Assembly (NCBI GenBank): GCA_002224055.1
Contig: AZLU01000006.1
Location: 330,166-394,165, forward strand
Source of the DNA: Pezizomycotina sp. ARF18
Lineage: Eukaryota > Ascomycota
Length of the DNA: 64,000 bases
Reading direction: 5' to 3'
Under the pieces are notes generated by a model. The model was not told the DNA's origin, ran no database searches, and saw nothing but the letters and a program-made list of their open reading frames with translations. A program made the translations under genes and the position numbers. The number at the start of each line of letters is the position of its first letter. Positions within the stretch are counted from its first letter, which is position 1. This document shows positions 24,901 to 39,039 of the stretch, in pieces.

Positions 24901-27900
24901 TGGCTTTTCAGACATGTAATCTGCGATTCAAGAACTATTATACGTATATGTGTACAACCTAGGAGAAAGCCCCCGATAAAAGCGAGCTTACCGACCTCTC
25001 TATAGCAACCACTACCACCGAGCAGTAGATAATAGCGAGGAATTTGCGACAAAGATCCGAACTCTACTGCGTATACACGGGAGCGCAATCAGGTTAGGAA
25101 AAACGCTCAGATCGCTCCGTGGACAATATCCCCGCTTTTTCGCAGTCAAGTGTAACGCAACAATCTACACTCATACGTAATTCTCGGTGTTGCGCGTAGA
25201 AGACAGTACGCTAGAGGGAATACAAATAGAGTTCGCTAGCTCATATCTAATAGCGTAATGTGTTATTATTCGCTGAGCACAACTAGCGAACCCGAGATAC
25301 ATGTCTTTCAACGGAAGTGTTGAAAAATGCGATGCGAAGTGAATGCGTTTTACGGCTCTGCCGAGTCTGATGAACCGTATCATGTCCATGTATATCTACA
25401 TTGTCATTGAGCAACTGGAACAAACCATCAGTATCTAAATCTATGGGAAGAACAAAGTGGTTGGACTCTCGGGTTATACTAATCATTAATTATATCACTA
25501 GATTGCCCCGCTGCCGAATATAACTTTGTTAAACGGTCTTTCTTCTCGGTATACATCTAGATGCTTCGCGTGCTAACGGCGACGCATCTTTCTGTGTTGA
25601 ACGGAAAGTCCTTTCGTAGCCCATAATCAAAAACCGCTTCTATGATAGAGTGGTATTCCTCGTTCAATGCGCTTATTGACAATTTGTCGCAATACGTTCG
25701 AGGCCGTAATTATCAAACAATATAATAATAAATTGTATTCAATGCAATAATAAACATGTTTCAAAACCGACGTTCATATAAATCCACGTTAACTTGCCAA
25801 TCGGGCAAGTCACAAAAACCTATCAAAGTATATTCGTCATGGATTGTATATTTCAATCTCGAAAAAAAAAAATTATAGAAATCATGAAAGAGGCGTATAT
25901 GGATTATACTCATTCGTGCAGATAATATAGTGTAGTATTGATCCCTCTTAGCTTTCCTCCTTTCTAAAACGTAACCCGTCAAGTCACAGAATCTCTCTTC
26001 GCCCCTTATAAGGGTTGCAGCCCTGTTTACAAAATCTTTAATGGAAGAACTCCTTTTTTCGAATGTCTTGAAATCTCCAGGGTTGACCCCACGAATATGA
26101 CTATTTTAGTGTTTTTAATATATTTGTTGTTTGTAAAACCGTGCTTTATATCTTTCTTCGATTGTTAAAGGAGCTCGAGAAGATTCTATTTCACTGGACT
26201 AGATTTTATCAAGACAGTAATACGTACCTGAAGAGTCAAGTCTCTCAAGAGAGTCAAATGAAAAAAGATGTACTAGATAATAGATATCAACTCAATTTTA
26301 CGATCTAGTCAGGAAGCTTCTGCCCAGTCCTAGAATTCTTCAGGAGAGTTCTCGTCAAGGCTAGTCTTTTAATATTCAAACCCCTATTATTATTATCAAA
26401 TCCGGCCCTAAAATTTAATATCTCAACATCGTGAAATTCTGCGGATCTGCCTAGCCCTACTTTCGACTTCTTTAAGAAAGGTAATTAATATAATAAATCT
26501 CGGCACCCCTTTTTTCTTTCCATCAAAAGAACCCGTGAACTCCTCCTGCGGCCCTCGCCGTTCGGTTAAATGGCTACGACTACTTCAAGAAGCGATACTT
26601 ATATACTTCTCGGAGGATCTTTTATTTTCCTTCTTTCTCTTTCTATTATTTTCTATTCTTCTTTTGTGATAACGGTAATTGTCAGTGATACTTTTCGTTA
26701 TTGTCATAGACGTGTAATAATCTCAACAACTTCTGTAAGGTAATATCGTGAAAAAATAGCGAGCAACTGCCGTTCCAGTCCAATTGTCTATCGAATTATC
26801 CTTTTCAACACTCACTAACATAACCTTACAAGGCAGCATTACCTAGAATCTCCATTTTTTCTTCCTTTCGTATATATTGAAATTTATTGTCCGAGGTAAC
26901 AAACGACGATGGTAGAGAGATGACATGAAACCTTCTAGAAGCGGGATATCCGGAATCGGGTACAACCGCAATTTAACAATTTTGATTTTTCTCAATTTCC
27001 CGAACGTAGCGCTTTAAACCTTTAACCATTTTAACCCATGCTATTGCAGTATAGTGTGTGTGAGTGTTAAAACTCCAACCTCGTGATTTTTAAAAAATTT
27101 CAAGGTTTTTGGTATTTGATGCTCAATGCTGACGCTCTGAGTAAGGCTGGTTGGCATAATCCCAGCCATTATGATTATACGTAAGAATATTATTTGGCTA
27201 AAAATCAAACGGGCTAGGAGGCGGTTCGCCCTATCTAAGCACCTTTTACATCCTGCCGTTTCGATACGTTTCACAAGGTCCGTGGGGCATGGTAGTTTGT
27301 TGGTGGGCCAAGTGTTACTTTACTGAGACGAGACAAAAAACAATAGATTATAGAAATTTAGAAACGGAGGAGAATCGGTTCCGTTCGCATTCAGCCATAT
27401 ATATATCGAATATACGCTATAGTATCATGTACGTGCGTACGATTGTCGTTTCAATATTAGCGGATCTTTTTCGTATCTTTAACGCCGTTATTTTAGCACT
27501 ATATGTAACCGCCGTCGAACATTTATGAATTTCACCCTCGCCTTTCAGCGCGAAGAAGGGATTCCCTTTTCTCGCCGCTCGGAGTCTTTTTTTTTTTAGG
27601 TTGATCGTTGTTGGTTAATATATTTATATTGTCTTCGCTTACGTATCGTAATATATTACAGGTACAAAAGGGTAACAGGTTAAATAATCGCTCCGCAGTG
27701 TAATATTATAAAACGGTGCCTGAATTTCTTCGTAGACGAAAAGGATATCAATTCTACTTTGGAAATCACGGAAGTTAATATTAGAGGAAGGAAGGACTTT
27801 GTCACTATTTCACGCCTAGGCGTCACAGTCACAAGCTCAATTCAGGACAGGAACAGGTAGATTAAGCAACAAAATATTAATGTTAGAGGCAAGCCCCCGA

Positions 27901-30900
27901 AAGGCGTCTCGCGGAGAGGGTGGAGATGATACAACGGAAATAAAGGGCTAACTTACCGTATTTGATAAACGCAACTTCTTTTCCAATTTCACCTATTAAG
28001 GAGAACTTCAAAGTGTTTCACCGAGTTGCTCTTTGTCTCTCAAAGTCCTTGTTCCCCGAAAGAAGATGAATTCGTAATCATTCTGTCTGGCTTTAATACA
28101 TATTGCCTATTGGCTGGTTTATATTATATTCCCCCCCCTTTTTTGTCTCCTTCGAAATATTGCTTGCGGAAATGTCAAATTTTTGGAGTTGAGGAATGAA
28201 GGGTACTGGAAGCATTGGCACAAAAATGTTACGCGATTTCTTTCAGTAACGCTTTACTGTCCAGCTCAAATTAAATTTCGGAGTTCATCTCGGCAGAGTG
28301 CTTACTGCTTTGGTTAGTTTTATTCTCTATCGTGTCCCGAATAGGATTAGTGAAAACTTTATTTTAGCTCTTTTTGTTTGGCTGTGTATTATGTAAGCCA
28401 AGAAACTCCCAAAAGGAAAAAAATAAGCTTAACCTGATTTGGATTAATCCTAGTCCGATTCAAAAGAGCAAAGGAGGGGTGTTGCTGGACTCCAGACCAA
28501 TCTAATCCATGGGATTTCCTTGTTAGTTGAGGCTCTTTTCATATATCAAAATAACAACAATAACAATAAATATAAATAACGCGCGCAAAATTTCCCTCTA
28601 AAACTAACAGTGGTAACGCAGTTAAAATGTATGTAATATTGAAATGTTGATGTTGTCTTTAAAGGCTCCTCTCTGTTCATGTAGTCTCAATATCATTCCA
28701 AAATCACACCACCTCTTCGGCCGTTAAAAGAAAAACATGCATAGCTAGATGTACGGAATATAGTCGTCTCCAGGTAGCTGGTTTTTTTTTTTTTTTTTTT
28801 TTTTTTCTGTTATCTGATTGTGTGTATCTGTATCTGCATCTTACAGCACGGGGGCTTTGGTCAGGTATGAAATTCTGAAGGCTCCGTGTATCGGTATGCT
28901 ACGGTACAGTTAAGAGTTCGAAAGGAAGTTACTATTTTTTTAATTCCCACCTTTATTTAATTAATTTACGCGTTTTTTCTGGAATAATAGACCGATGCTT
29001 TTTTTCTTTTCTGAGAAGCAGCTGAAAGGGTAGCGTAGCAGATAGGCTACTAGCGTAGCAGGATCATCAAACATTGCAAATCAAGAAGGTATTATAAAAA
29101 AAATATATATATATCTTTACGTCTTCTTCAAAGGATACTCTGAGAAGCACGCCACATCATTAACCCGTGGAAAGGGATACCCTTGTCTTTACCGTGGAAA
29201 GGTAAAAGGTAACAGGAATAACGTTTCTTGTCAAAGATAATTAGCTCTCTCTCTCCTCCAGATTTTTTCTTCTTCATTTTGTTCTGATAGATCGTATTGT
29301 GCATGAAGCTCCTGGTTATATGAATGAAAATTTGGCTCTGGATAACATCTTGCCCATAGCTAGGGTTAGCTTGGTTGGATGGTTAGCTTGTTCGCAAGGG
29401 GAGAAAAGAAAAAAAAAAAAAAAAACTATTTTTAAACATACTATCAAATTGTACATCTCTGCTCTGCTGCTATATGACGGAGATATTAAGCGGCGGCAAA
29501 AGGATGGGGCAAGTGAAAAAAAAATTTTACCCACGAAGGAATACAAGGAAACAAAAAAAAAAAAAGGTCATTAGCAACTCGCAAGAAAGGAAGGCAGTAT
29601 GATGTAAAGAATAAAAATGTTCAAAAGCAAAGAAAGAAGAAAGAGAATTGAATGATCCGAACGAAATCAAGAATCACAGGCTTATTATTAGTGCAAAAAA
29701 GAGCCGTGTGAAGCTAGAAAAGCGACTTTTTTCCCATATAGGTGAGGCACAAGAATATGAGCCTAAAGGCTAGTGTCACTTCTGTCTGCCTGGTTCGGCC
29801 GCATTTTTCAAAAACACCACAAAGGAAGAAAAAAAAAAGAGAGAGGTGGGTTTTCGAAAAGCAAGAGAGCGAGAGAGATCTACACAAGCGTGAGGGGGCT
29901 TGCGTCGGTGTGCTCTCGGAGCTGAGGCAATGCAATGCGGAGGGTCTCTTCGTAAACCGGACCAGCCTGCAGCAGCGCACAGTGCGATAATCCTCTTTTT
30001 CTTTCTTTTCCTTTTGAACCAGTTCCCACTCTAGGATCCCGGGTCAGAAGATTTGGTGCATGGTGCATATGTTGCGTCCCTCTTTTTTCGCGATCGCGTG
30101 ACGTCTTCTCTCTTTCTCAATTGTTGTGTGTTTTGGAAAGAAAAAAGCATTTGCTATGCAAGTGCGCCTTCAAGGACACGGTTCTTGGACCACCACTACG
30201 GCTATCCACTACCACACATCCCCCAACAACGCGTGTCGCGCGTTTTTTTTCGCGACATGGAACGAGCCGGCAAATAATAATATGAAGTATATCTCGCAGT
30301 TGCTTAAATGTAAACAAACCTGGTTAAAGGCAAGGGAATATAGATGAATTTTAGTGTTTAGTGATTACGGAGAGTTCTTCCGACTGTCTCCGTTTCCTCA
30401 TTTTTTTCTGGCGTGCATCTTCTTTTAAAAATCGAGCTTGGCATTAAGAGCTTTTTCGGAAGACTCTATGTCAGAATTGTAAATTTGTAACCCTTCTTCG
30501 GAGTTTTTGAAAGATTGAAGATGTAGGTCTAGAGTCTCTTTTTTCCTTCTTTCTTTCTTTTCAGCCAATATTCGTCGAGCAATTATACATTCGCTAAACG
30601 CTCGAATAGAATGTTTGAGATAATAATAATTCTTCTCAATTATATGTTTTGAGAAACGATAAGCCTTGTGTAAAAAATAGCGATGGCTCAATCGGAAGCT
30701 TCTGTTGCGAAAAAGATGCAATGTGCTTCAATTGGCGAGATATTGTGCCTTTGCCTTATGTGGAGAAGGAATCGTTAGAACTAAGAAAGAAGCTTGGAGG
30801 TGATAAACATACTACTGGTTATCATTTGCTCATATCTCCATTTTTATCTTTTTGTTCCCCACTTTAACATGATTATTTACGCCGAGTTGGAATGTTGTGG

Positions 30901-31798
30901 TTTTTTGGAGCTTCTTCCCTTGGTTTTCGTTTACGCCATCGGAATACCAGAGCCAAAGAAATAAAAAAAAATATTCCATGGGGGTCCGTTGTTGCGCACT
31001 GTGAAACCGACGCCAAGGAAGATAACTCCCGGGCAAATAGGAAACGGTTTTACGCCTCGCATTAAAATGCTGAGTTTTTTCCTCCAATTCGTGTGACACA
31101 TTGAAGACCGCGCAATGTGATTCGACAGAAAAACGTAGAGCAACGGATGGTAGATGAAGATAGTAAGCAAGCAAGCAAACAATTCGCTTTGCTCGTCAAA
31201 TCACGCCGCATCAAATGCTCTGAAGAGATGCACAAAGGAGTAAAGAGGTTGATCCATGAACAATACAAAAACCTTACCTCACATCACAAGGGCATTGATT
31301 CAATGCAGAGCAAAGGTCTCTCCGTCCAGTCGTTGCCAAACAACGAAAAAGCTTGGGTTGCTGATTTGTCCGTTAACGCCTGCGAGCTGTTTATAGGAAC
31401 TGCAGGCTCCACAAGGATGACAGCTAATTTTTTTCGATCTAGATCTCGAAAACCCGAAGGATGCGATTATCCGGCTACACTCTCTCAAAATAAATCAGAG
31501 AGATCGAAAAATAGTAAGAATTAGTGAAAACGACTAGACATTTTCATCGTCGATTCGTTTATCCAGCCTTTTTCTTTTTAATTATCGGAATTGGGGGGCT
31601 AATAGGTTGTCAGGAACGCGTGTGTTCGCGTTTTTGTTTCCCCTATACTAGCGTACTTTGCACTTAATTCCTTGGTTATTGTTCACATCGTAGCGTTGAG
31701 AAAAGTCAGCCAACGAAGCAATTTGGCATGGGTGTTTATCTGGGGTTCGAACATATACCACCCTATCCCGAACCTATCTTTTACGCGTTCAGAACAGC

Positions 31799-31831
<33 letters not shown>

Positions 31832-34800
31832 CTTACAATTGTTAAGTGGCATGCACTTTACTATACCATCGCCACCACCTTCGGAGTCCGGACACCAACA
31901 CTCAAACAGCACACCATAAGCGGCAATCTCTCGAACAAAAAAATTTGGGTTCTCCACTTTTTTCTCTGCTTCACCGTCTTCCTTGTCGTTTATGATGGAT
32001 GATGGATGGCTACCTGGTCTAGGAGGCTTTTTTTTCTCTGCTTGATATTTGAGGATCAACCGGTAATAACGATGAGCTGATACGATGCCTCTTACTTCCT
32101 TATTTCTTTTTTTTTTTTTTTTTTTTTTTTTTCGCACCTTTAAAAGCAAATAGACGATTAGTGAGAAAGATACTTTCTATCCAACTATAGCCTCTATAAT
32201 ATTGCAGGTACCTGGCGTACACTAATTTCGGCTTGTTTTTTGCTTCGTCCCGTTTCGCTTAACGAGGACCCCAATTTACCAATTATATCCTCGCAACGCA
32301 AGTGAGGAAAAAAGATTGAATGTGCCACAGTTGAGAGAAAAGTACTTGAAAGGATAATTACGAACGGAAAATACTGGCGTAAAAGATCTTCTGAAGGGGA
32401 AGGTCCTCGAGAAGTCTGAGCCTTGAGGGCCGATCATTAAAAACTTCATACATATTGAAGGTGGGTCTTTTGCCTTAAACGTCCAGTCCCGAAGTACAAA
32501 AAAAAACAATGTCGACTTCTGTATTTCAAAGTTCGCTAGATAGTTCAAATATAGGGTAAAACTAGTTGAATAGGGAGAGAGTGCTTATTATTATACCGAT
32601 ATACCGAAAGGTGGCTTTTCTTTTCTGGTTTCTTGAGGCGGTATAAAGCGCAGTGCCAGCAATATACTCTCTGCTATTCCATTTCCGCCTTGATGCACTG
32701 GACGCTAATAATGTAAGTATCCAGCAATCGGCACGCAAAAAAAATAGGTTACCATGGGTCCAGATATGTAAGACCTAGGTCGCCAACTGCACTGTTTGAT
32801 GAATATCGCTCTCGCCGAGGAGGGCAATTAAACAAACAAATCCAAAAGAAAAAAAGACAAAAAAAAGATTAGAATATAATTTCCTTACGCGGACTCCGTG
32901 GCCGTATAAATTCGAGAGGCTGAAATGGGATTACCGTGCATAGTGAAAACCGATAAAGTAGATTGCGCCACATTGCATTGCGCGTGGCTGAGGACTTTGC
33001 GCTCGGATGATGGTTTCGTATAAAATGACTTACGATTTTTTCCCTTTTTCGCGATATAAATCCGAGTGGCTGGACAAATGCGCACAAAGGAATTGCTTTT
33101 CGAGCTGAGCTTCACGATTTTGGAACTCCAAGAGCGGCATGTTTATCGAGATGAAAGAGCCTGCGGAAGCCGTCGAATCAGAAACATATATTCTGTCGCT
33201 CATTGCTTCCTTGACTTGATACCCAAGATACCATATCGATTTTTCAATGTAAGTTAACACACTTTTTTTTTTTTTTTTTTTTTTGTTTCGGTAAGGATAT
33301 TGCCCTATTGATACTTGTGAAAAAGAAAAGAAACAGAAAGAGGCCGGTCGTTCCAGGACGCCGCTTCTAGTTCCAGTGGGGTAATCGAGTAACGAAGAAA
33401 AATATTAACAATCAGCATCACTGACTTGTATAGAAGAGGCGAGAGATAATAATAATCAACAATGCTTTATTTTAGATGTCTTTCTTTGCTTTTGTTTCAT
33501 TCTGGTTCGGTAAAAGTTGTTTTTTATTTCGTCGCTTTTGGCACCCTACCAATTCTCGCATTTTTAGATGTTTCTACGGAGATATCAATAAAACGCTGTA
33601 GTATAGGGCAGGGTTAAATTTTTTGTTTCCTTGCCTTTTTGCGACGCAGATGGTTAAAAAATTCGTTTCTTGCTCCGCTGTGCTTGGATGGATAGACTAT
33701 AACAAGACATAGCTATACAGCGTGCGGCAAAGATTAGTCTTTATTCGCATCTGAATAGAATTGTATACCTTGCCACTCAGTGGAGCACATTTCGATAGAG
33801 GTTATATTGGTCCTTCCTATTAAGTGGGTAATCCCAAACGCAGTATAAGAATCAAACCTGGGGGAAATTTATATTAATTGGCCAAAATAAAATTGAGGGC
33901 TAGCCCAATAGACGCTGAAAATATACGAGATCGAAAGCTATTCATTTCCTCAGCGTTAAAAGAAAGAAATGGATGGTGGGAACTGACAAACTGATTTGAT
34001 ACCTTATGTTTACAAAAGGTTTTCCTTCTAGGCGTTTCATGATTGTTCTATATTCGTTCTCTTTAGATTTGCTCAACGTGGGTCGGTTGTGGCCAAGGGG
34101 ATCGTAAGGCTTCTCCAATGTAGCTCGCAAATTTCTCGCCGTATGTCGCCGTTAGGGAGCGTTTAGGGCTTTGATACCTTGTCTCTTTTCGATAAAAAGA
34201 AAAGATCTTGGCTGGAGGGTTTTTTGTGATTATCAAAAAGAAGCAAAAATAGCTATTTAACGTCTATTTTTGTGAAAAATAAAACCCCAAGGCTGGACTT
34301 TCAACTAATAGCAGAAAAATGAGTGTCAAGGAGAGCGCGAGAGGTGAGAAGTAGTTAAGTATAAAAAGCGAAAGCGAATAGAGCAGATTAAGTTCGGAAG
34401 TTTAGGAGAGAGATTTTCACTTCTTTCGTGTTAGTGTTGAGTTAGAAAGCTGCTAGTTTGACTTTGGAACGGGATCTCCTTTCAATCTCACAATTTGCTC
34501 AGCAACGCGCACTGAACGCGTGGGTACGTCCTATAGATCCTTTAGTTAACGTCTATTAAGGTTGTACGAAGCAAGAGCGTGGAGCGCGTTAAGTGCTATT
34601 AAGGATTAATATCTTAGGATGAGAAAGAACGGAAAAAGAAAAGAAAAAAAGAACTTCAGGCGTAATGTAGATATTTTATACTGTGTACCTTTTCATGCTT
34701 GCTTGTACGTGCAAGGAACGGAGTACCCGTGCCTAATGTAAGACGAAGTGAGGAGAGTAACCGGGAATTTCACCTATATTTGGCCTCAATTCCTTGAAAA

Positions 34801-35087
34801 AGAATTAGGAGGAGGAGATATCTTGTTAACAAATAAGAATATCTCTTGTAAGAGATACAAAAGCACAAGAAAATCTTTGCTTGAGTTTAAATAAAAAGAT
34901 AGATACTTGTTTAAATATCAGTATTATTCTGAGAAGCATTACGATTATTTGATTGATACACGCACTATAATAACCAGGGGTCCCAATTTGGCCACCTTCT
35001 TTACCTCATTTCTTGTGGGCCCTGTTTCCTTTTAAGCAGCCAATTTGTCTTTCTCCTGGTTGAGGAAGCCCTTGTCCTCTTTTCAGC

Positions 35088-35612
35088 TCAAGGCAAGCAT
35101 TCTGCGAATACAGCCAACTCCCTAATTATAATTTCACGGTTAGTGACGCTTCTGCAAGCATGGCGAGGAAAATTTTTCTTCTCTCTTCTTGCTCTATGAA
35201 AAGTAGTAGGACTTGGGAATGAAGCTAGTACTATACCTACCTTGAACACTATTGTAACGTACGACAACTTCGTCGGTGTGAGCTTATTGAAAACTGCGAA
35301 AAGTGTAATTAGAAATTCAATTGGGTTTTGAACCGCGAGCTGCAAAAGACGAGAAAGACCTAAACGCGGTTTTAGCAAGCGTCGATCCACAAAAATAGTA
35401 GTATACAATACTTTGCCTTGTAAAGCATGAGATCCTTGAAAGCCTCTCTTTTCACGAGTTCTTTTTTTGTAACTTTCGAAATTGGACGCTTGCAAAGGTT
35501 TTGAACAAAGACATGGACCATTACCACCGTAATTGGGATGGAGAATCGAATAAAATTTTATCTGCTCGAGTGTCGAAACAAGACGGTTCCAATTTGAGCA
35601 GTATAGTCCCAA
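35088..35612 (-). CDS. Orphan ORF of 174 codons, function unknown
   Basis: An intact minus-strand ORF starting MGLYCSNWNR, in DNA where most open frames are below about 100 codons. Composition is mixed and not low-complexity, with a hydrophobic stretch about two thirds of the way along (PIEFLITLFAVFNKL). I recognise no domain, and no neighbouring gene suggests a role. Chance cannot be excluded. Being one uninterrupted frame in a window where conserved genes are frameshifted also argues mildly against long-conserved coding sequence. Confidence 0.2.
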   Translation of the reverse strand: MGLYCSNWNRLVSTLEQIKFYSILHPNYGGNGPCLCSKPLQASNFESYKKRTREKRGFQGSHALQGKVLYTTIFVDRRLLKPRLGLSRLLQLAVQNPIEFLITLFAVFNKLTPTKLSYVTIVFKVGIVLASFPSPTTFHRARREKKNFPRHACRSVTNREIIIRELAVFAECLP

Positions 35613-38600
35613 GCTTACGTTCTGATTGGAAGATAAATGGATGATAGGGCCAATAAGGGGAAAGCAGCCAAGGATGAGATAACAAGAAGTACTAATCCTA
35701 CAAGTGGACTGTGGAAAGATACCTCAAATACCTTCACAGGGGTAGGTAAGGAGAAAACTTTTTTTCCCTCTCGAAAATTTCAATATTGGGAATTCTTCCT
35801 GATGAATCTCAATCTCAAGAGACGCTCTAATCAATAATTGATCGATGAAGTATGAAGAATTCTTATAGAGAAAGAGAATGGATCAGAGAAAGTAACTTTC
35901 ATCAGTAGACTGGTGATCGCCTTCTTGAAGTAGAAATCTGATTATAGGTGTGAGAGAAGGCCCCGCCAAATGAAAAGCAGTCGCGAAAAGCCAAGAAAAC
36001 TTTTAGAGAAAAAGCCAGTGGTAAAACGGCTCCTCGAGAAAGGCTTTCGACAGAAATACTACTATAGTTAAATGTTCTATAGTATATATATACATATTTA
36101 TTATATAAATTATCTTTCCTCTCTTGTTTTCGTCCGTATATCTTAATCATTTCCGTTCACGCAGCGTATAAATAGGGAGTATTGTTATATCAGAAATTCC
36201 GAGGGAAAAAACCTACGGCGGTGTCTTTAATACGAAGTCCATCCCTATTACTGTATAGGAGGAACCTTCGGTACTCGTTTTCTTGTGTGGTGGGTGTATA
36301 TACCTGTAAGACGGAAGAACATCTCTAAAGTAAGTAATTCTCAAAATTGGATTTATTTCTGTGGGAAATATATAATCGAGAAATACTTATTGCTCACACA
36401 TCTCTTGCTCAGAAAAATATATTCGGTGGCTTGAAATTTCTGGGATTAAATAAGACTGCGCAGAAAAAAACGATTTTAATAAATAAAAGGCAGCCGCAGC
36501 AATATCGCAATGTATATTTCGCTTTCCCATATAAGAGAGAGAAAAAAGGCCGGCCCGTATGGAAATACTGGTACGGCAATACCGCTAGCAGTCGAGAGAA
36601 CGAACCCGGTGTTTTGGACGTAGGCCAGGAGAAGCCGTAATTGTTAATTTGGTGGCAGACAAGACTTTCCCTTTGTTCTTTCTCCTCTCTCCTGCAGGGT
36701 GCTTCCTTTCCAAGTTTAGGGGGGGGACAAAAGGAAATATCTTTGGGGGGCCACTGGACGGTACGTATCTATCCATCGTGGTTGTATGTCTATACAGTGA
36801 TGAAATAAGTACCTTTTTCGACCCGGAACCCCCCAAGTTTCCCTCCTTTCTCTTCTTTTCTTTTCTTCTTTTTTTTCTTTTCTTTCTTTCTTTTTTTTTT
36901 TTTTTCAAAATAATTATTTCACTCTCCCACACTTCAAAAAGAATACAGGGCCGAGGCCTAGGGGAAAATAGGCAAAAGACGTGCAAAAAAAAAAAAAAGT
37001 ATTTTATTTTATTTTATTATTTTTGCTAGTGGTATTAAGAAGAAGCAAAAGCGATTTATAGGAAAAAGAAAAGCAATGAGAAATACCAAGGCCAAAGAGC
37101 GCAATAGTAAGGAAAAAGTACGTACTGATTGTATACTATACCGATGTCTCTCTTTCTAGCTGACCCGAGATTTCATTTTCCCCCTCGGCTTTTGATTATT
37201 ATTAGTGAAATTCTTGTATATACTGCTATAAAAAAAAAAAAAAAAAAAAGAATTTGGGAATAATTTTTTTGGGGCTGCAAGAATACTACTAGTAATTATT
37301 TTTTACTACCACCACACCAGTTAGCATGTATAGATGGTGAATCCCTTAAAACTTCTTTTGCTCCCTTTTTTTCTTCTTTTTTTTTCCTTCTCTTCTCTTC
37401 ACTCCCTTACTCCCCTTCACCCCCCTCATCCTCTCTCACCCGTTCAGGCCCGGAAAGGTCTTTTCACTATATTCGGGTTCTTGAGTAACGAAGAGTTTGA
37501 AAGGAAAAGGTGCTTCCAGGGGTTGAATTTTTTTTTTTTTTTTCCCTTGTCGGATAATTCCTTCTTTCGTTCTTTTCTATTTCAAACTTTTTTTTATTGT
37601 TAGCTTTTCCTTCTTCTCTCTTTAACAAAGCCCTAGCCAACAGGTCAAAAGGACGAAAAGGAAAGGATCTCAATAGAAAGGAGGAAAGTTTTCTCGAAGG
37701 AAAAGGAATCCATTCTCTCTCAGGGTTACGAAGAAGAGAAATTGGAAGGAAGGTTTAAAGAAAAGAAATCAAAGAGGAAAAAAGTCTTTTGCAACTGGCT
37801 CCTTTTCTCCTTGAACTCCTTCGGTCCGCCTCAGCCCAAGGATACGATCGGAGACAACAAAGACATTCAAGACTTTCTTCCATTCCTGGATTGACATTGT
37901 CTCTCCTTCTCTCTCCTTTCCCTCTTTTCTTAAAATCGGGCCTCTCCCTCTTCTCTTTCTCTTTTCTCTTTTTTTCTCTTCCTTCCTCTCACTCCGGCCT
38001 CACTATTAATCTCTCCCCCTTTCTCGCCTGAACTCTTCCACTCACCAGTTGATTAGGTTGTTCAAAGTCTTTGAACATCTGCTGGAAGGAAGCTCAACTT
38101 TGAAATACCGGTTTTTCTGGGTTGTAGTGGTCGAGCTTCGAAGTGGCACCTTTATTATATCGGCTAAATATATTTTTTCTTGCCTTGTTTTGTGATTAAA
38201 TATTTATTCAGTAAAATATACCATTTGTAATTTGATATTAATTCTTTGGAGTATTGGTAATACCTCTTCCAGTTTCTCTCTCATCAATATCTCTGCTGCT
38301 TCTGTCCAGTCATTCCTTGATCTTTGTCTTTACATCATTGCGCTCTTTCATTCGTACGCTCGTTTGCTTGGTTGTGGTGGGGTGTCTCGAAGAAAGCGTC
38401 TGTCCTGTGGGAGATGCAGTTAGTCCTCGGAACCGGGCGATTCATGTACAATCGGAGAAAGAGGACAAGCAAAAACTCATGCAGGCACAACCTATAAAAA
38501 AGAGCCAACGTTGTTACGTTTGTCTGGGAGTATTCCTCCACCCCTTTCAAAGCCTTTCTTCAACTCCGAAACATTCTTCACTAGAACAAAGGTGAAGTAG

Positions 38601-39039
38601 TATTCGTTTCTCTGGCTATCCACGAAAGTGCCATTTGGTGCTTCGCTGTTTCCGCTGATGTTGGATGTGCTTCTCCTTGTTCTTTCTCATTGAAACGGGG
38701 AATGGTGTTTGAGAAAGAAAAAAGACCAAATTTTTCGTGTGGTGGTTGAAAAAAAAATTTTTTTTTTATTCGTGGGCCTTCCACCCTTTTTTGGTGGGGG
38801 TTGAGGAGAAAAAAAAATATTTTTTTTAAATAAAAATAAAACAAAGAGGATGAGAAATAGAAACGAGTGACAGAAATTGTGAAGTTAAAAAAGGGCGTTT
38901 GTATGGGATATGAAGATTTCTTCTTCCATAAGAAAGCATAAAGGGCTAAACGAGTAAAGGGAATCTTAAATAGAATTCTTTACTGTGTTTGTTTGGATGA
39001 ATGGTGACGGCGCGATGGAGGTGGTGATGTTCCTTTCAG

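Larger units (their letters stand above)
18768..26000. other. Homopolymer-poor, gene-empty segment with an old repeat family
   Basis: Up to about 19020 this is the AT-rich 3' flank of the Cys-pair gene. From about 19150 to 25860 the texture changes: no A/T run longer than about nine bases, many TA and CG dinucleotides, stops in every frame, and no open frame above about 115 codons. No protein family was recognised on either strand. A diverged direct repeat of ~300 bp lies at 20514-20830 and 21663-21960. The segment looks like old, decayed DNA, possibly former repeats, but no terminal repeats or enzyme motifs are visible. Confidence 0.5.

Noticed and set aside
19150-25900. Intact transposon, retroelement or secondary-metabolite cluster
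   Set aside because: No terminal repeats, enzyme motifs or multi-domain coding frames could be recognised in this block; only the diverged direct repeat is supported.
31781-32149. 122-codon minus-strand frame between two poly-T tracts
   Set aside because: Both ends are Lys runs from the tracts. The middle has some protein-like sequence, but no family or start could be supported.
36585-37029. Open frames on both strands (126-133 codons)
   Set aside because: Low-complexity Lys-rich or Phe-rich translations of T-rich DNA.
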